A stretch of DNA of 64,000 bases from Limnohabitans sp. DM1 (lineage in GTDB: Bacteria > Pseudomonadota > Gammaproteobacteria > Burkholderiales > Burkholderiaceae_C). The position numbers and the translations under genes are program-made. Shown here piece after piece: positions 61,233 through 64,000 of this stretch. The notes under the pieces are model-generated. The model made no database searches and was not told the origin of the DNA. It worked only from the letters and a program-made list of their open reading frames with translations. The stretch covers positions 62,001 through 126,000 of the forward strand of contig NZ_CXOO01000027.1 in the NCBI RefSeq assembly GCF_001269385.1. Reading direction: 5' to 3'. Every line of letters begins with the position of its first letter. Within the stretch, counting starts at the first letter, position 1.

Positions 61233-64000
61233 ATGAAGAAAAAAACCTCGCCCGTGGCCCCCGCCACCTCTGTTCAAAACCATGATGCGGCCACACAGGC
61301 GCCCAAGCCCGCGACCGCCCCAGGACAGCGCCGCGAGCGTCAGCCCGCCCGCATGCTGGCGCTGGAGCAGCGCCTCATGTTTGACGGTGCGGCCCTGGAC
61401 ACAGCCTTGGGCAAAGCCACAGACAAGCTTTTGTCCCCGAACGAGCAGACCTCCTCCCTGCACCGCCTGCCCGAAGCCGGTCGCGCTCTTTTGGCCCCTG
61501 CTGCGCAGCCTGAAGCGCGCAGCGTGCAGCCTGAAAAAAGCAAGGCCCTGAACCCGGCTGCCGAGTCCGAGGCCGCCATGGTCTTCGACGCGCTGTCCCC
61601 CTCAGAAACGCTCGCGCCGCAAGACGCCCATGCACTGATCGTGCTGTCGGCCGAGCTGTCGGCCCTGAAAGCCGATTTGCAGGCGCAATACCCGCAGGCA
61701 CAGCTGCGCGTGCTGGCCGCCGATGCTGAGCCCCTGCAAGCCCTGGCCGATGTGCTGGCGCAAGAGACGGGCATCACCGCCTTGCACCTGATCAGCCACG
61801 GCGAACCCGGCGCCCTGATCTTTGGGGACACGCGTGTGGACCAGGCCTACCTGAGCCAGCATGCCCAGGCACTGGCCGCCTGGCGCAGCGCCCTGACGCC
61901 CGGCGCCGATGTCTTGCTGTATGGCTGCGATGTCGCGGCCCAGGGCACACAAAGTGTGTTTTTGCAGCAATTGCACGCCGTGCTGGGGGCCGATGTTGCC
62001 GCCTCGTCCGACGCCACAGGCAGCGCCGCTCGTGGCGCAGACGCCCAACTCGAAGTGGTGCTGGGCCAGGTGGACAGCGCCTCGGTGCTCAGCAGCGACT
62101 TGCTGGACAAACTGGGCCTCATGCTTGACAGCACGGCCCCCACGGTCCAATCGGTCAGCGTGGCCGTCAGTGGCAAAAGCCTGCAGCTGAGCCTGCAGCT
62201 GAGCGAAGGCGTGGGCGCCAGCACTGGCCTGGCCAGCACCCGCCTGTCCCTCACGGTGGGGGGCGAGACCCTGATCGCCACCCTGGACGCGGCCGCTTCA
62301 AACGCCGCTGCTGGCCTGCTCGTTTACACCGCCAGCAGCGGCCAGACCATGGTGGCCGACGGCTTCAGCTTGGGTGCCATCGACCTGAACAGCGCCGTCA
62401 TTCAAGACGATGCGGGCCATGCACTGGTGCCCGGCACCCTGAACGGCAAAGTCAGTGCCATCGACGTGGCCGCCGACAACCGCCTGAGCTTTGACGGCAC
62501 CCTGACCGGCAGCAGCAGCTTCACCAAAACCGGCGCAGGCGAGCTGGTGCTGCGCAGCGCCAACAGCCAAACGGGCGACATCCGCGTCAACGCGGGCACG
62601 CTCACCATCACCAGTGACGCCCAGCTGGGCGCCAGCACAGCGCGTGTGTTGATCGCCGACGGTGCCACCCTCAAGGTGGCCAGCAGCCTGACGCTGGCGG
62701 CCACGCGCACGCTGGAGATCACGGGCAGCGGCGCCATCGAAGTGGCGCGCGATGCCACCGTCACTTATGGCGGCGTGCTGGCCGGGGCCAATGCCAGCAG
62801 TGGCTTGGTCAAAACGGGTGACGGCACCTTGGTGCTGAGCGGGGCCAACACCTACAGCGGCGCGACCGACATCCGCTCGGGCACGCTGGCCGTCAGCGGC
62901 AGCCTGAACGATGTCAGCAGCGTGCGCGTGGCGCGTGGCGGCGTCTACCAGCTCAACGTCAGCGACCGCATTGGCGGGCTGGAGGGCGCAGGCGATGTGC
63001 GCAGCGGCGCGGCCAGCGGCACGGTCAATCTGGCGGTGGGCTCGGCCATGGCTGCGGGTGTGAACCAGGTGTTCAGCGGCGTGATCGCCGATGGCGCCAC
63101 CAGCAAACTTTCGCTGACCAAGCAAGGCGCAGGCAGCTTGACGCTGAGCAACGCCAACAGCTACAGCGGCGCCACCGTGATTGACGACGGCACCTTGTCG
63201 CTGAGCACACCCACACTGGCCACGGCCGGTGCGGTGGTCACCGCCACCAATGGCTATGCCTCGCCCTCGTTTGCCATTGCTGCGGGCGCCACGCTCAATT
63301 TCGATGTGGGGGCCGACACCCGCCGCAACTTCAACGAAAACAACAGCGCGGTCCTCTTCACGGGTTCGGGCACCCTGAGCAAGACCGGCCAGGGCATGGT
63401 GTATTGGCAAGGCCCGGCCACGTTTGCCATGGGCGCTGGTGCGCTCATTGATGTGCGCGAGGGCACTTTTGCAGGCGGCAACAACGCCAACGAGGTCTGG
63501 ACGAACAACCTGTCGAGCCTGAATGTGGCCGCAGGCGCGGTCTTCAACACGGTCGAGGCGGCCGTGCGTGTGGACGCCCTGACGGGTAGTGGCTCCGTCA
63601 GGATCGGCTTCCCCGGTTACGCCGCCAGCCTGACGGTGGGGGTGAACAACTTCCAGGCGGGCAGCTACAACGCTGCAGGCACCAGCACCTTCAGCGGCAA
63701 TCTGGACGAAAACGGCGCAGGCCTGGGCGTGTTCATCAAACTGGGCACGGGCACGCAGATCATGACGGGCCAGCTCAATCACAGCGGCGCCACCACCATC
63801 AGCGGCGGCACCTTGCAGTGGAACGACGGCAGCCCCCGCCAGGGCGCGTCCGTGCTGGCCAGCGCCATCACCAACCAGGGCAGCCTGGTGATCAACCGCA
63901 GCGAAGATGTGACGTTGAGCGGCGCCATCACCGGCGCTGGTAGCCTGACTCAGCAAGGCGCAGGTACCCTGATCCTGACCGGGGCCGACACCATGTCGGG
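61233..64000 (+). CDS. Giant DUF4347 exoprotein with autotransporter-associated beta-strand repeats, 3' end outside the window
   Basis: Open from ATG 61233 to the window edge, at least 922 residues. Order: a basic N-terminal segment without a classical signal peptide; the motif LEQRLMFDGAA at about 44-54, typical of large secreted LEPR-type adhesins; a DUF4347 domain at about 125-270 with LHLISHGEPGAL (His189) and LLYGCDVA (Cys232); a spacer with a bacterial Ig-like look; then repeated beta-strand units such as KTGDGTLVLSGANTYSGAT and KQGAGSLTLSNANSYSGAT. These are PATR/autotransporter-associated repeats (at least five). It follows TolC-like and HlyD-like genes, so type I secretion is likely. 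The C-terminal secretion signal is not visible. Confidence 0.9.
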   Translation, partial: MKKKTSPVAPATSVQNHDAATQAPKPATAPGQRRERQPARMLALEQRLMFDGAALDTALGKATDKLLSPNEQTSSLHRLPEAGRALLAPAAQPEARSVQPEKSKALNPAAESEAAMVFDALSPSETLAPQDAHALIVLSAELSALKADLQAQYPQAQLRVLAADAEPLQALADVLAQETGITALHLISHGEPGALIFGDTRVDQAYLSQHAQALAAWRSALTPGADVLLYGCDVAAQGTQSVFLQQLHAVLGADVAASSDATGSAARGADAQLEVVLGQVDSASVLSSDLLDKLGLMLDSTAPTVQSVSVAVSGKSLQLSLQLSEGVGASTGLASTRLSLTVGGETLIATLDAAASNAAAGLLVYTASSGQTMVADGFSLGAIDLNSAVIQDDAGHALVPGTLNGKVSAIDVAADNRLSFDGTLTGSSSFTKTGAGELVLRSANSQTGDIRVNAGTLTITSDAQLGASTARVLIADGATLKVASSLTLAATRTLEITGSGAIEVARDATVTYGGVLAGANASSGLVKTGDGTLVLSGANTYSGATDIRSGTLAVSGSLNDVSSVRVARGGVYQLNVSDRIGGLEGAGDVRSGAASGTVNLAVGSAMAAGVNQVFSGVIADGATSKLSLTKQGAGSLTLSNANSYSGATVIDDGTLSLSTPTLATAGAVVTATNGYASPSFAIAAGATLNFDVGADTRRNFNENNSAVLFTGSGTLSKTGQGMVYWQGPATFAMGAGALIDVREGTFAGGNNANEVWTNNLSSLNVAAGAVFNTVEAAVRVDALTGSGSVRIGFPGYAASLTVGVNNFQAGSYNAAGTSTFSGNLDENGAGLGVFIKLGTGTQIMTGQLNHSGATTISGGTLQWNDGSPRQGASVLASAITNQGSLVINRSEDVTLSGAITGAGSLTQQGAGTLILTGADTMS

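Noticed and set aside
62298..63956. 552-codon open frame antisense to the giant exoprotein gene
   Set aside because: The forward frame shows clear DUF4347 and repeat motifs; the reverse frame is an Ala/Gly/His-rich mirror of those repeats.
1..64000. CRISPR arrays, insertion sequences, prophage, tRNA or rRNA genes
   Set aside because: No regularly spaced repeats, transposase or integrase motifs, or recognisable tRNA or rRNA sequences were seen on either strand.

Overview
The window looks like chromosomal DNA of a betaproteobacterium of the order Burkholderiales, most likely a Comamonadaceae member (Limnohabitans/Rhodoferax-like). This is inferred from protein style and gene order: the type-2 long PyrF, a DksA with a single zinc-finger cysteine, a Bug-type solute receptor, and a complete mraZ-to-lpxC division/cell-wall cluster with betaproteobacterial features. 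No rRNA, tRNA, CRISPR array, transposase, integrase or phage gene was seen. Coding density is high, and many genes overlap by ATGA or similar stop/start junctions.

Layout. 1-9.8 kb: a truncated lipoprotein gene, then glmU and glmS (both needed for UDP-GlcNAc). They are separated by an SDR, purT, a surface or periplasmic 5'-nucleotidase, a Phd/PIN toxin-antitoxin pair and an Lrp-type regulator with palindromes around its start. 9.9-18.4 kb: a DUF4143 ATPase with a damaged-looking start, then a minus-strand run rhodanese-grxC-secB-gpsA-rodA-dehydrogenase-P1 peptidase-tldD. 18.5-31 kb: gpmA, a CtpA-type protease, moeB, a MarR/nuclease pair, a Bug receptor-sulfatase-SulP sulfate cassette, a short SbmA/BacA-like transporter, a His-rich COG0523 GTPase and dksA. 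31-50 kb: the dcw cluster mraZ rsmH ftsL ftsI murE murF mraY murD ftsW murG murC ddl ftsQ ftsA ftsZ, a strong terminator, then lpxC. The cluster begins with four 10-bp-spaced MraZ boxes, and its murD carries a ~105-residue low-complexity insertion. 50-58 kb: an EamA exporter, pyrF, a HepT/MntA-like toxin-antitoxin pair, a DAHP synthase gene behind an apparent aromatic-amino-acid attenuator, DUF3429, dsbC, a UbiH-family hydroxylase and ychF. 58-64 kb: a small membrane-protein gene behind two abutting LexA-type boxes, then TolC-like and HlyD-like genes and the start of a giant DUF4347/autotransporter-repeat exoprotein that runs off the window.

The most notable signals that are not simple gene calls are: (1) a 24-codon leader peptide with eight consecutive Phe/Tyr/Trp codons, a terminator and a competing antiterminator arm before the DAHP synthase gene; (2) tandem CTG-N10-CAG boxes upstream of an uncharacterised 80-residue two-helix membrane protein; (3) the MraZ operator array; (4) the MurD insertion; (5) two families of dispersed palindromic repeats in intergenic gaps.

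All calls come from reading the sequence and from knowledge of protein families. No database search or folding program was run.
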